DNA from: a virus
DNA: 26,874 nucleotides
Direction: 5' to 3' (one strand)
IMG/VR virus record: IMGVR_UViG_3300008261_000758
Coordinates: 1-26,874 of that record
The notes beneath the pieces are model-generated. The model was given only the letters and a program-made list of their open reading frames with translations, was not told the origin of the DNA and ran no database searches. Positions 1 to 8,358 of this stretch are shown in pieces; position 1 is the stretch's first letter, and each line of letters starts with the position of its first letter. The translations under genes and the position numbers were made by a program.

Positions 1-2
1 TA

Positions 3-167
3 ATTAATCTATCAGTATTTGGAAATCCATTTATTGCCGTTGGCGATATTGTATCAGTAAAGTATTTATATCAAGGGTTAGATGGTACACAAAAATTTAT
101 AGTTACAAACGTTAGACATTCGTTTAGCGACGGGCTGGATACGGAGATCACATGTCGATCATTATAG
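3..167 (+). CDS. 3' end of a tail-tip/minor tail protein (partial)
   Basis: An open frame runs in from the window edge and ends at the TAG at 165-167, giving 54 residues of a C-terminus. The visible part is beta-rich, with 'GNPFIAVGDIV' followed by 'KFIVTNVRHSFSDG' and 'TEITCRSL'. Segments of the form 'valid/origin of a coordinate ... vGDiv ... f.V..v.h.f..g..T...' close many phage tail-tip or baseplate hub proteins, so I read this as the end of a minor tail protein. Virion genes follow directly, which supports the reading. The N-terminus, and therefore the true family, is outside the window. Confidence 0.5.
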   Translation: MNLSVFGNPFIAVGDIVSVKYLYQGLDGTQKFIVTNVRHSFSDGLDTEITCRSL

Positions 168-191
168 TCGACCAGATGATATAATAATAAA

Positions 192-968
192 ATGACAAAA
201 GACACTAATAGAGTTGACGGAAAATCGGTTGTTGTTGGGCCTCCAATTGTTTTGCCAAAAAATTCTCCTGACCGTGTTTTTTTAAGAAGAACAGTTGGAA
301 TAGACATTGAAGAAGGTTTTAATTCAAACGGAGTTAGTCCATTTCTTATGGGTTCAGGCTCAGGAATCGGTGGTCCTGGCGGAAGCACCCCAGTAGATCC
401 AAATCCACCAGGAGCAATAAGCGATATACCACAATTAAGCGATATTGAAAATATTACCTATCAACAATATTATAACAGCGCTAACGCAGTAAGAATTAAA
501 GCTATTATTAAAATTAGAAACTCTAGTAAAAATAAAGCAAATGTTATAGGAGTAGATGCAAGAAACCAGCCAAGTGGTAAAACATCTTCAGCAGATCCTG
601 TAATACCAGTAGGATTTACACAGCCTTCTCCTTCCGTTCCTTCAGTTGCTTTTGACAGAACTGGAACAGCAGTAGCTTGGGGATGGAACAATGTATCTGG
701 ATTAGGATCTTATCAATCAGTTACTTATCAGTGGGAAATAAGATCATCTTCAAGTGTTACAAGTACAAAAATAAGTTCGGGAACAAAGACATACGTCTCT
801 GGCGGACTATTATCAATAGGAGATAGTGGAAAAACTAGAAATTATAGAGTTAGCTCGGCGCAAGGAGATACGGCTGCAACAGCTTCTCAAAGATGGCTAC
901 GAGTTAGAGCGGTTGTTTTGGCGACAGATGGCAAAACATATTATTCGGGATATTCTACACCAATCTAA
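192..968 (+). CDS. Putative minor tail / virion structural protein
   Basis: 258 residues, ATG start 24 bp after the preceding stop. I do not recognise a catalytic domain. The first third has a Gly/Pro-rich linker (about residues 53-75, 'GSGSGIGGPGG', then a PNPPGA stretch), followed by a segment 'ITYQQYYNSANAVRIKAI'. The C-terminal half is Ser/Thr-rich and beta-like ('VTYQWEIRSSSSVTS', 'RWLRVRAVV', 'GKTYYSGYSTPI'), resembling an Ig/FN3-type surface domain. There is no signal peptide or membrane segment. Its place between a tail-tip gene and large fibre-like genes suggests a minor tail component or adaptor; this is inference from context. The next gene follows after an 8 bp gap with a GGGGA ribosome-binding site. 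Confidence 0.5.
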   Translation: MTKDTNRVDGKSVVVGPPIVLPKNSPDRVFLRRTVGIDIEEGFNSNGVSPFLMGSGSGIGGPGGSTPVDPNPPGAISDIPQLSDIENITYQQYYNSANAVRIKAIIKIRNSSKNKANVIGVDARNQPSGKTSSADPVIPVGFTQPSPSVPSVAFDRTGTAVAWGWNNVSGLGSYQSVTYQWEIRSSSSVTSTKISSGTKTYVSGGLLSIGDSGKTRNYRVSSAQGDTAATASQRWLRVRAVVLATDGKTYYSGYSTPI

Positions 969-976
969 GGGGAATC

Positions 977-1900
977 ATGATAAAGGGAACATACATATAT
1001 TACGAAGATGGCCAAGAGGTATATAGGTCTGAAAACGTTATTACTAAATACGGCAAAAGGTTTTTAACAAACTTTATAGCTGGAAGAGATTCGTTTGCAT
1101 CAAAGTCCATGGCCTTTGGAATTGATAGTACGGCAGCCCTAGATACAAACACAAGATTAGGTTTTGAGTTTTACAGAACCCCTGTTCTTTTTGGAAGTAC
1201 AGACATACAGACATTAAATGATACATCGACATATGCCGTAGTATATAAAGCAACAATCCCACAGGATGTTTCTGGTTACATTACAGAAGTTGGTTTGTAT
1301 CCAGAATATAAAGAGTCCCTGGCCTCTTATGATAGTAAGTTTATAGCAGATTTTGAAAACCAGCTAGACTGGACCAACTTTCCATTGATAACAACAACAG
1401 ATGCTAGAGTTGGTCAATATCTTTTGTCTATGTCTTCAAATGGAACGTCGGCACAAGAATATAAAACAAATGTACAGCCCATAGATCTTTCAGGTTATAG
1501 TGTTAATGATACATTAAGGTTAGCCTATGTAAAAAATGATGCCAACCTACAAAACATTATAATTAAGTTTTATAGCTCAGCGCTAGACTATTATTCTGTA
1601 ACCGTCACACCAGAAGCGGGGACTGGATATAAAATATCGTCTGATATAACTATAGATAATTTATTTTTAAATGCCAGCACAGGAAATGTTGATCCTTCTA
1701 ACATTAATCAAATTGGAATTGTTGTAACACCAGTTTCTGCACAATCAACATCCGTAGGCCTAGATGCTTTAAGAATTAACGATGAAGATACTTTTAGCCC
1801 AAACTTTGGTTTAATTAGCCGCTCAGTTTTATCTACACCATTAGTTAAATTAGCTGGAAGGCAAGTAGACGTAGAATATAGATTGGATTTAGGATTCTAA
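977..1900 (+). CDS. Putative tail fibre / virion structural protein
   Basis: 307 residues. The N-terminus ('MIKGTYIYYEDGQEVYRSEN' then 'VITKYGKRFL') has the look of phage fibre proteins that begin with a short beta hairpin and a 'N.It..Gk.f..n..aG' segment. The middle ('TYAVVYKATIPQDVSGYITE VGLYP', residues about 86-110) is the pattern of a virion protein domain in which an expected value change is followed by 'EVGLY', common in tail collar or fibre proteins. The rest is Ser/Thr/Asn-rich, consistent with beta-sandwich folds, and may include a carbohydrate-binding-like segment (about residues 120-260). It ends 1 bp before the next start, so the two are probably co-translated. A receptor-binding or fibre role is inferred from these patterns and the neighbours. 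Confidence 0.55.
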   Translation: MIKGTYIYYEDGQEVYRSENVITKYGKRFLTNFIAGRDSFASKSMAFGIDSTAALDTNTRLGFEFYRTPVLFGSTDIQTLNDTSTYAVVYKATIPQDVSGYITEVGLYPEYKESLASYDSKFIADFENQLDWTNFPLITTTDARVGQYLLSMSSNGTSAQEYKTNVQPIDLSGYSVNDTLRLAYVKNDANLQNIIIKFYSSALDYYSVTVTPEAGTGYKISSDITIDNLFLNASTGNVDPSNINQIGIVVTPVSAQSTSVGLDALRINDEDTFSPNFGLISRSVLSTPLVKLAGRQVDVEYRLDLGF

Positions 1901-1901
1901 T

Positions 1902-4352
1902 ATGGCTTATGAAGATCTAGATGACTATAGCGTAGGTGCTGCTGGCAGCGATACGTTTGATATTGTCATCCCAGATCTAGATCCTTCTAGTGCATATCCA
2001 ATTCAATTTAGATGGCAGTTTGCAGATAAAACATCAGGACTATGGTCTGTCTCTAAAGTGCTATACACTCCAGAGATTGCTCGACCAGAGTCAACAAACG
2101 TTGTAGCGGTATGGAATGGAACTAACCTAGAAATTTCATGGGAAGCTCCAAATCTTGCAAACGGATTTACAATATATTTAACCTCTGGAGCAACGACAGT
2201 ACCATTTGGCTATACGTTAGATAAAACAAAAACTACACAAAAATTTATTATTTCTTCAAGAGATTTAATTAATAACTTTGCAAGTGTTCTCCCAACAACC
2301 TTAACTGGTTTGCTAAAAACTACTTACATAGATACATCTACTGTTGGAACAGCGTTTGCCATACCTCCTTATGCGGATGCTATTTCTAATCAAAATATTT
2401 TAGATGCAGATTGGTCAGTACTTTCCGTTTCAAATGGATTTACAGTTTCTTGGGGTGGAACATTAGTTTCTTCTGCTGAATATAAATACACCGAGGTCCA
2501 CACTTCATCTTCTCAGGCAGGCACTTATGACATAGTGTATTCTGGCATAGGTCCAGCTATTGTAACGGTTGCATCTTTATCTACAAACTATATTAAAATC
2601 AAGCACGTATCTGTTACAGGATTAAAGTCTAGTTTTTCAAACGTCAAACAGGCAGTGCCATTTGATCCAATAGTTTTTGATGACACTCCGCCAACTAATA
2701 ATTTTTCCCTAGGCACTGCTACAGTAACTGATGATTCAAACGGATTATTTTCTTTTGACAAAAAGGTATTGTTTACGTGGACAGAAAATGCAGACAGCAG
2801 CACATCTGGATACAGAATAAGATTTAGAATTGCTGGATCAGGATCAGTTTATACGTACATGTCTGTTCCAGGAAAAGAAAAAACTTCTACCTATATATAT
2901 GGTTTAAAAGGCGGCAAATCTTATGAAGTTGCAGTAAGCACATTTGATATCTATGGTAATACTAATGAAACGCAATGGCAAACTTATCCAAACATAGTAG
3001 CTCCAGTAAGCAATTCTCTTTTGCCAGATGTTGCAATTACAGCTGGAGATATGAAATTAGGATATGGAATCAGTTCAGATAATTCTAAAAAAGGATTGTA
3101 TATTGCCCCAGATAACTACTGGTATGTTCAAGGAAACACAAACGTATCAAGTGCTGCATACTTATCAGTTGGAGGCGCAACGGATAAACTGGTTTGGAAT
3201 GGAACAAGCCTATCCGTAACTGGAACTGTTAATGCAAATGCTGGCAATTTTACTGGCTCTATTCAAGTAGGAGGCCAATTTAAACTTACTACTGCAACAG
3301 GAACTAAAATTGAAATGGGAGCTCTTACAAATGCTTCAGGGGCATATACAGGTGGAGTTGGTATTCAAGGAACAGATGCAAATGGTACTCTATTTCAGCT
3401 GGACACATCTTCTGGAATTATTGCTAATAAGGGAACAATTGGCGGATGGACAATCAGCGAAACAGAAATAAAAAGAGGAAATACCAGCCTAGGGGCAAGC
3501 GGTGCAATTTCAGCAGGAGCCGCTGGACAGTTTTCCGTATCATCAGCAGGAGCTCTTAGCGCAACAGGTGCTACTATAAGCGGAGAGATAAAAGCAACCT
3601 CTGGATTTATTGGAAGTACAAATGGATCAACAGCAACTGGTTTTAATTTTAATGCTACACAAATTACTTCAGTTGGTTTCCCATCAGGATCATCACAAAT
3701 TATACTAGATGGATCAACTGGAACAATTTCGGGCGGAAAAATTAATGGTACATTAATTACGGGATCAGATATTACTATGAGTGGTTCGGCAACACAGTAT
3801 GGCACTTCGACAACAAAATTATTATTTTCAGCATCAGATTATAAAATAGCTGCTGGATCATCTACTTTTACCTATCCAAGCAACACTGGTTATTACGATG
3901 GAGACGGAGAATGGGTTAGTACAGGTGCTTCAACTATCGTTACAAATAATGATATTAGATTTACAGACAACACGTGGGGTGGAGCAGTACCAACTGTAGG
4001 CGTCTCAACATTTTCTTACGGAGAACTTTGGCTAGGCTCAGGAAATGGAACTACAACCGCAGGAACAGTAGATTTATTTGCAAACTTCCCTGGAGATTAC
4101 ATTGGAATAAGTCTTACAGCTAACTCAACAACTCAAAACATAATTATAAAAGGCCCTGCTGGCGCAGGATTTGGATCATCATACGTGCACAGAAGCAGTG
4201 CTACAGACTCAAGCAAAGAGTCTCCAGCATTTCTTCAGGTAGACTCTGGTGGCAGACTAACTAGAGGAAGAGCTATATTTTCAGGTGGTTCATCTGCTCC
4301 AAGTTCAGACATCGGCCTACAAGGCGATCTATACTTTTCGACTGCGAGTTAA
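1902..4352 (+). CDS. Large tail protein with FN3-like domains and a beta-rich stem
   Basis: 816 residues. Residues about 60-145, 165-250 and 255-365 look like consecutive fibronectin-III/Ig-like domains (for example 'LEISWEAP', 'FTVSWGGTL', 'VLFTWTENADSSTSGYRIRF'). From about 375 onward the protein changes to a Gly/Ser/Thr/Ala-rich stem with repeating 'G.. .A..g.ftG' turns ('VNANAGNFTGSIQVGG', 'GTIGGWTISETEIKRG', 'GTISGGKINGTLITG'), typical of tail-tip J-like or fibre shaft regions. The C-terminus ('SSDIGLQGDLYFSTAS') resembles a distal tip module seen in virion proteins. No enzyme motif is visible. It lies 5 bp upstream of the next adhesin-like gene. I infer a structural, receptor-facing role; whether it is the central tip protein or a side fibre cannot be told here. 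Confidence 0.6.
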   Translation: MAYEDLDDYSVGAAGSDTFDIVIPDLDPSSAYPIQFRWQFADKTSGLWSVSKVLYTPEIARPESTNVVAVWNGTNLEISWEAPNLANGFTIYLTSGATTVPFGYTLDKTKTTQKFIISSRDLINNFASVLPTTLTGLLKTTYIDTSTVGTAFAIPPYADAISNQNILDADWSVLSVSNGFTVSWGGTLVSSAEYKYTEVHTSSSQAGTYDIVYSGIGPAIVTVASLSTNYIKIKHVSVTGLKSSFSNVKQAVPFDPIVFDDTPPTNNFSLGTATVTDDSNGLFSFDKKVLFTWTENADSSTSGYRIRFRIAGSGSVYTYMSVPGKEKTSTYIYGLKGGKSYEVAVSTFDIYGNTNETQWQTYPNIVAPVSNSLLPDVAITAGDMKLGYGISSDNSKKGLYIAPDNYWYVQGNTNVSSAAYLSVGGATDKLVWNGTSLSVTGTVNANAGNFTGSIQVGGQFKLTTATGTKIEMGALTNASGAYTGGVGIQGTDANGTLFQLDTSSGIIANKGTIGGWTISETEIKRGNTSLGASGAISAGAAGQFSVSSAGALSATGATISGEIKATSGFIGSTNGSTATGFNFNATQITSVGFPSGSSQIILDGSTGTISGGKINGTLITGSDITMSGSATQYGTSTTKLLFSASDYKIAAGSSTFTYPSNTGYYDGDGEWVSTGASTIVTNNDIRFTDNTWGGAVPTVGVSTFSYGELWLGSGNGTTTAGTVDLFANFPGDYIGISLTANSTTQNIIIKGPAGAGFGSSYVHRSSATDSSKESPAFLQVDSGGRLTRGRAIFSGGSSAPSSDIGLQGDLYFSTAS

Positions 4353-4357
4353 TATAA

Positions 4358-7300
4358 ATGCCAAAAACTTTTCTTAAAAAATCCACGGGATGGACTGAAA
4401 TGAAGTCTATCTTTGTTAAAAAATCAACAGGGTGGACTGAAACAAAAAGTATATTTATAAAAAAACTTGTTAGCGGAGTTCTCACGTGGGTTAAAGTTTA
4501 TACTAAAGCATCTTTGCCAGACACTACAACTGCCCCATCTATAAGAACAACAAATACGGGCGCTGGAACCATTTATGATGGTCCAGTAGCCGTTAGTCCA
4601 AGATTTTTAAATGACAACTTATATGGCAAAGACGGAGTATATACAAACTATACTTCTATTTTTGGAAGAAAGTTTACAAAAGCAGATGCAGCATCCGCTT
4701 TGCCAGCAGAAAGAACCACAGTAGTTACGGGAGATTTATTTACTTCAGGAGGTGGAGTTACTGAAGCAGATAGAACTGCGCTTGACGGAAAATATTTATT
4801 TTATGAATTAAGTGTTCAAAATGGTTCTACTGCAAATCAAATTCAGCCAATCTCTCCAGCACTTAAAATGATTAAACGAGCTCCAGCAACAACAGATTTT
4901 CAATGGACTGGAGTAGAGCAGGCTGGAACAGAGCTTGTTCTAAATTATGTTTATGAAAATTATTATTACAACAAAATAGATCCAAATCTATCCTATATAA
5001 AATGGTGGAGAAACACCACCGATGAACCTGGCGGTGATTTAATTAAAACAGAAACTATTGCAGCAACATCTACTGGAGCAACATCCACTTCTAGATCAGG
5101 GACAAGCCGCTACACCCCAAGTGCTATTACAGATTCTGGAAAATATATTATAGCTGAAACCACTGCGGTAAATTCAAATACTGTACATTTTGGCTATACA
5201 GACAACTATAGCGTTGCTTCATTTTCAACAGGAATAATTGGTGCACCACTTGTTTTTTCTAATGTTGAAGTACAAGATGAAAATGGTGAAAATGGTTTAG
5301 ACAATAGAGGCCGATGGCCAGTAGGCACATTAAATAGATATGCATGGACACTTGATGGATATGATGCCAGCACTACTATAAGAATTAGATATAGAATGTA
5401 TAATTATGATACAGATAGATACTACAAAATTTCTACAGGTTTAATTCAAGCAGATACCGATGCTGGAGCAGAAGCTGCATATGATTCATATGTTAGCACT
5501 CCAGGAGCCAGTAATTACATAAGCAGTGTTTCTGTAAGCGGAACTACAGCAACATGCTACGATTACCTTGATCTAATTGATACTTCTGTTTTTAATGGAG
5601 GAGGCTCAGGCCCTACTTGGTGGCTAGAGATAGAGTTAAGTGCTACCAAGGGTATAGGAAGAGTTTATGAATTAGGATATACAGGCGGATATGCTACTTA
5701 TTATACTGGAAAAGCAATTGATTCTTCAATCTCAGTAAGCCCTACCACTGCTGCAAGAAATGCAAATGTAACAATTTCTGGATCTTTAATTGGATACCCA
5801 GCTACTCCATCTACAAATGGATATCCCCGTCAATATAAAGTTGATTACGGAGATAACTCAGACAGCGGATGGTTACCAGTAGGAGAGTACGCATCGGGCA
5901 CATTAAATCCAACATTTAGCTTAACAAAACAATATTCTGAAGCAGGATCATATACCGTATCAATCGAAACAATACCTTATTATGAATCTTCTACAGCTTC
6001 TCTTACAGTAACCTCATCAAAGGTTCCCCCAACAATGGGAACCCCAACTCTATCAGCCGCAGGGGCTTTTGTAGTTGGATCGAGAAGGCTTTCTGTTCCA
6101 TTTACAGCAGTCACAGACTCTGGACCTGCGTATCAAATTTACTGGCATTATAGCTCAGATACTCCTGGTGTTTCTGTTACTCCCGATGGGTCAAGAACAA
6201 TAAGCCCCGTTTTAGATGAGTCTGGACCAGACGCTATTGGAAGGTGTTATGTTTTTATTAGATCTTCAGCTACAACTACAACAACAGGAACAACTGCACC
6301 TTCAACAACATTAAGTAATTGGAGTGCTGGTACTTATATTGATATATCTGGTACCAGAACTTTAACTTATAATAAAAATACTACTGATACCGTAGAAAAC
6401 CTACCTTCTAACTCAAGCGGAACCGACCCATGGAATGGATGGGCTACAACAGTATCTTCAAACACTCCAACTAGAACAGGGCATACCTTTAACGGATACA
6501 ATACTCAGGCAGATGGAACAGGCACTAATTATGCAGCAGGTGCAGCAATTACTTTAACTTCAGCCGTAACTCTATATGCAAAATGGACAGCAAACACCTA
6601 TGCCGTTACTTACTACGGCAACAGCAACACTGGAGGATCTGTCCCAGATGCTCAAACAAAAACACATGGAGTTAACCTTACACTAAGAACAAATGTAAAT
6701 ACTTTAACCAGAACTGGTTACACTTTTGCTGGTTGGAACACAAATTCAAGCGGAACTGGAACAGATTATGCAGCAGGTGCTACATACAGCGGCAATACAG
6801 CATTAGATCTTTATGCTAAATGGACAACTAGTGTAACTTTATACACAGTTACATTTAGCGCAAATGGTGCAACGGGATCACCTTCTAAATCAACTGCACC
6901 ACAAACTACAGAAGGAGGATCAGTTACTCTTGCTACAATAGGAACCATGGGTGGAGGAACCAATAGAATTTTTGGTGGTTGGAGAACTGGTACTACTTCT
7001 GGAACTGTATATGCATTCGGCGCTAGCTTTACTCCTACCTCTAATATAACCCTATACGCATATTATGGGACTCAGCCAACGTGTTCTGCGCCTACTCTTT
7101 ACTTTAGAAGATATCCAAATAACAGTAGCACTAGCTACGAGTACTTTGCAGACTATCCAACTCCGTCAGGAGCGTATACTGAAATAATAGGAATGCAATA
7201 TGAAATTTATTCAGCAAACTCTACAAGTGGATCTACAGTAACGGGAGGAGCTGGTACACTTGCCTATCCAACTGGAGGAGATACTTACCCATATCAAAGC

Positions 7301-7456
7301 ACAAGGGATGGAACGTACTGGTCTTTCCTTGTAAGATCTGGTGAAGGCAGTAGAACCACGGCAGCGGTGGGAACAAGGTTCGGTAGAGTCAGAGTTAGAA
7401 TGAGAGGAATTGATGGGGTTAATTATCCAGGAACATATACCTCACCACTATTATAA
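4358..7456 (+). CDS. Adhesin-like virion protein with PKD-like domain and InlB-type repeats
   Basis: 1032 residues, the largest gene here. The N-terminus carries a short tandem repeat (units FLKKSTGWTEMKSI and FVKKSTGWTETKSI, residues 5-32). About 450-560 is PKD-like ('KVDYGDNSDSG' ... 'YSEAGSYTVSIETIP'). About 680-900 holds three repeats of the Listeria-Bacteroides (InlB B-repeat) type: 'TRTGHTFNGYNTQADGTGT' ... 'LYAKWT', 'TRTGYTFAGWNTNSSGTGT' ... 'LYAKWT', and a diverged 'IFGGWRTGTTSGTVYAFGAS' ... 'LYAYYG'. A further beta domain closes the protein. Such repeats are known from bacterial surface and secreted adhesins and also occur in phage virion proteins. There is no signal peptide or LPXTG anchor, so export as a bacterial adhesin is unlikely. 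Placed at the end of the tail module, it is most simply a host-binding fibre or decoration. Confidence 0.65.
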   Translation: MPKTFLKKSTGWTEMKSIFVKKSTGWTETKSIFIKKLVSGVLTWVKVYTKASLPDTTTAPSIRTTNTGAGTIYDGPVAVSPRFLNDNLYGKDGVYTNYTSIFGRKFTKADAASALPAERTTVVTGDLFTSGGGVTEADRTALDGKYLFYELSVQNGSTANQIQPISPALKMIKRAPATTDFQWTGVEQAGTELVLNYVYENYYYNKIDPNLSYIKWWRNTTDEPGGDLIKTETIAATSTGATSTSRSGTSRYTPSAITDSGKYIIAETTAVNSNTVHFGYTDNYSVASFSTGIIGAPLVFSNVEVQDENGENGLDNRGRWPVGTLNRYAWTLDGYDASTTIRIRYRMYNYDTDRYYKISTGLIQADTDAGAEAAYDSYVSTPGASNYISSVSVSGTTATCYDYLDLIDTSVFNGGGSGPTWWLEIELSATKGIGRVYELGYTGGYATYYTGKAIDSSISVSPTTAARNANVTISGSLIGYPATPSTNGYPRQYKVDYGDNSDSGWLPVGEYASGTLNPTFSLTKQYSEAGSYTVSIETIPYYESSTASLTVTSSKVPPTMGTPTLSAAGAFVVGSRRLSVPFTAVTDSGPAYQIYWHYSSDTPGVSVTPDGSRTISPVLDESGPDAIGRCYVFIRSSATTTTTGTTAPSTTLSNWSAGTYIDISGTRTLTYNKNTTDTVENLPSNSSGTDPWNGWATTVSSNTPTRTGHTFNGYNTQADGTGTNYAAGAAITLTSAVTLYAKWTANTYAVTYYGNSNTGGSVPDAQTKTHGVNLTLRTNVNTLTRTGYTFAGWNTNSSGTGTDYAAGATYSGNTALDLYAKWTTSVTLYTVTFSANGATGSPSKSTAPQTTEGGSVTLATIGTMGGGTNRIFGGWRTGTTSGTVYAFGASFTPTSNITLYAYYGTQPTCSAPTLYFRRYPNNSSTSYEYFADYPTPSGAYTEIIGMQYEIYSANSTSGSTVTGGAGTLAYPTGGDTYPYQSTRDGTYWSFLVRSGEGSRTTAAVGTRFGRVRVRMRGIDGVNYPGTYTSPLL
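4370..4465 (+). repeat. 42-bp tandem repeat, 2.3 units, in the adhesin-like gene
   Basis: Two adjacent 42-bp units (4370-4411 and 4412-4453) encode FLKKSTGWTEMKSI and FVKKSTGWTETKSI; a third begins as FIKK (4454-4465). The DNA copies have diverged mostly at synonymous positions while the protein unit is kept, so the repeat is probably selected at protein level rather than a recent slip. The Lys/Trp content at the extreme N-terminus suggests an attachment segment to the virion, which is a guess. Confidence 0.75.
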
Positions 7457-7617
7457 TGATATCAACAGACGATAAAAGATATTTAATTTTTTCTAGGTTA
7501 AAAAACCTAGAGGGATTAAAAAATAGAAAAATTAGCCAAGACCCAGAGGTATTTGAGTCTATTGAAGATTTAAACTCACAGATTCAGGCATTGACTAATA
7601 TGCTTGAAATGCTATAA
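7456..7617 (+). CDS. Small hypothetical coiled-coil-like protein
   Basis: 53 residues; the ATG overlaps the previous stop (TAATG at 7454-7458). The sequence is charged and helical, with heptad-like leucines in the second half ('IEDLNSQIQALTNMLEML'). I do not recognise a family. Short coiled-coil proteins after the large tail genes are common in actinophage-like genomes, but no function can be assigned. The 3' end contains a good promoter (7591-7618) for the following genes, and the 5' half contains a perfect 8-bp inverted repeat. Confidence 0.6.
   Translation: MISTDDKRYLIFSRLKNLEGLKNRKISQDPEVFESIEDLNSQIQALTNMLEML
7492..7511. repeat. Perfect inverted repeat inside a small gene
   Basis: TCTAGGTT-AAAA-AACCTAGA: 8-bp arms around a 4-base loop, with no mismatch. 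It sits within the reading frame of the 53-residue protein (codons for FSRLKNLE). It lacks a T-run on either side in the right place to be a simple intrinsic terminator on the + strand, so it may be an mRNA hairpin, a protein site or chance in A+T-rich DNA. Confidence 0.5.
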
Positions 7618-7618
7618 T
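7591..7618 (+). promoter_or_regulatory. Sigma70/SigA-type promoter
   Basis: TTGACT at 7591-7596 and TATAAT at 7613-7618 with a 16-bp spacer, overlapping the end of the upstream small gene. Transcription would start near 7625 and reach the strong ribosome-binding site AAAGGAGG (7622-7629) of the gene at 7636. If the start is really that close, the leader is very short. The match to consensus is good (one mismatch in -35, none in -10), but A+T-rich DNA yields such matches by chance. Confidence 0.5.
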
Positions 7619-7635
7619 ATGAAAGGAGGAACAAA

Positions 7636-7872
7636 ATGACAACAATGCTAACAAATGAAGAAAAATTAAACATAGTTAATCAGCACATTAAGTCTGTAGA
7701 GTATAACCTATACGGGCACAGTCTGGATTTAATTCAAGCAAATGCAGTGTCATCGCCAGATGCTGGACAAATTACTGCAATTAATGCTAGAATTGCTGAA
7801 GCAAATGCTGTAAAAGCAGCGCTAGTTACTGAAAAAAATTCATTAACTGTAGTAGTAGTAGAACAGGAATAA
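7636..7872 (+). CDS. Small hypothetical helical protein, virion module
   Basis: 78 residues from an ATG preceded by one of the strongest ribosome-binding sites in the window (GAAAGGAGG). The protein is Ala/Asn/Val-rich and predicted helical by eye: 'TNEEKLNIVNQHIKSVEYNL' then 'AINARIAEANAVKAALVTEK', ending in a Val run. No transmembrane segment, Cys motif or known domain is recognised. The strong site and its own promoter-like sequence suggest it is made in quantity, as a structural or scaffold-like protein might be; that is inference. It is followed by another small coiled-coil gene 3 bp downstream. Confidence 0.6.
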   Translation: MTTMLTNEEKLNIVNQHIKSVEYNLYGHSLDLIQANAVSSPDAGQITAINARIAEANAVKAALVTEKNSLTVVVVEQE

Positions 7873-7875
7873 AAA

Positions 7876-8049
7876 ATGGCAGATAAAGCTGAACTAATTA
7901 TAACAGCTTTACAGCAAAGAATTGGGGAGATTGTCTCAAACTATGAGACTCAGATTGCAATTCTTCGTGCAGAAATTACAACAATTATGCAGCAACAGCA
8001 AGAAAAAGAAGAAGCGGTAAAAGAATACGAAAATTCTTTGCCTCTATAA
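7876..8049 (+). CDS. Small coiled-coil protein
   Basis: 57 residues, ATG at 7876, stop at 8047-8049. The sequence is almost entirely a charged and Gln-rich helix ('LIITALQQRIGEIVSNYETQ' followed by 'ILRAEITTIMQQQQEKEEAV'), with heptad-spaced hydrophobics that suggest a coiled coil. I do not recognise a family. It lies in a run of small genes between the adhesin-like genes and the late-region terminator, so a minor virion or assembly function is plausible but unproven. The next gene follows 11 bp later with an AAGGAG site. Confidence 0.6.
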   Translation: MADKAELIITALQQRIGEIVSNYETQIAILRAEITTIMQQQQEKEEAVKEYENSLPL

Positions 8050-8060
8050 GGAGATAAGCA

Positions 8061-8108
8061 ATGGCAACAAATTCATTTATACCAGTTACATTTAACGACG
8101 GGGAGTAA
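8061..8108 (+). pseudogene. N-terminal stub of a broken virion protein
   Basis: A start with a good ribosome-binding site (TAAGGAGATAAGCA) opens MATNSFIPVTFNDGE and then hits TAA at 8106-8108. 'M.t..FiPVtF.dGe' is the usual beginning of a small actinophage virion protein, in which a 'kLn.m..n..wlf.n' stretch normally comes next. The matching C-terminal part starts straight away in the -1 frame (8108-8353). I read this as one gene missing an internal piece, not as a real 15-residue peptide. Confidence 0.6.
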
Positions 8109-8353
8109 AAGCGGGCACCCCACAGAACACTCCTATTAATTTTGGAGATAAGTTTACTCAGTCTGAATTGTCTTCAAGTAAGGTATATATTTCTACTGGG
8201 ATAAGGGCTTCCGTAACAGACAAGGATGTTATAACCGCAAGCGTAGGTGGAGTAAGTACAGGAAATCCAACGCTATATGTTAATTTTAACGGAGACAATA
8301 CTCGCACCATATACGTAGATGTAATAGCAATCTGCATGAGGGATATCGTTTAG
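8108..8353 (+). CDS. C-terminal fragment of the same virion protein
   Basis: Open from the break near 8105 to the TAG at 8351-8353; the first ATG-like start is only at 8168, in the middle of the domain. It reads 'KAGTPQNTPINFGDKFTQSE', then 'KVYISTGIRASVTDKDVITA', and ends 'VNFNGDNTRTIYVDVIAICM' RDIV. The 'H-type' ending 'tlYVnfngdnt...yVdwiA..mr' is known from small tail or capsid-decoration proteins of actinophages. Joined to the stub at 8061 it would be one protein lacking its middle. It is the last gene before the terminator at 8399. Family assignment is from memory of the pattern and is moderate. Confidence 0.55.
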   Translation, partial: KAGTPQNTPINFGDKFTQSELSSSKVYISTGIRASVTDKDVITASVGGVSTGNPTLYVNFNGDNTRTIYVDVIAICMRDIV

Positions 8354-8358
8354 ACCCC

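Noticed and set aside
470-691. Open frames on the minus strand throughout the window (for example here, 3395-3805, 14636-15064, 18622-18960)
   Set aside because: All lie opposite strongly coding + strand genes, have no ribosome-binding sites or recognisable motifs, and reflect codon bias in the opposite strand.
4358-7456. Bacterial (host) adhesin gene rather than a phage gene
   Set aside because: It has no signal peptide or cell-wall anchor and sits in the tail module in the same orientation and spacing as the virion genes.
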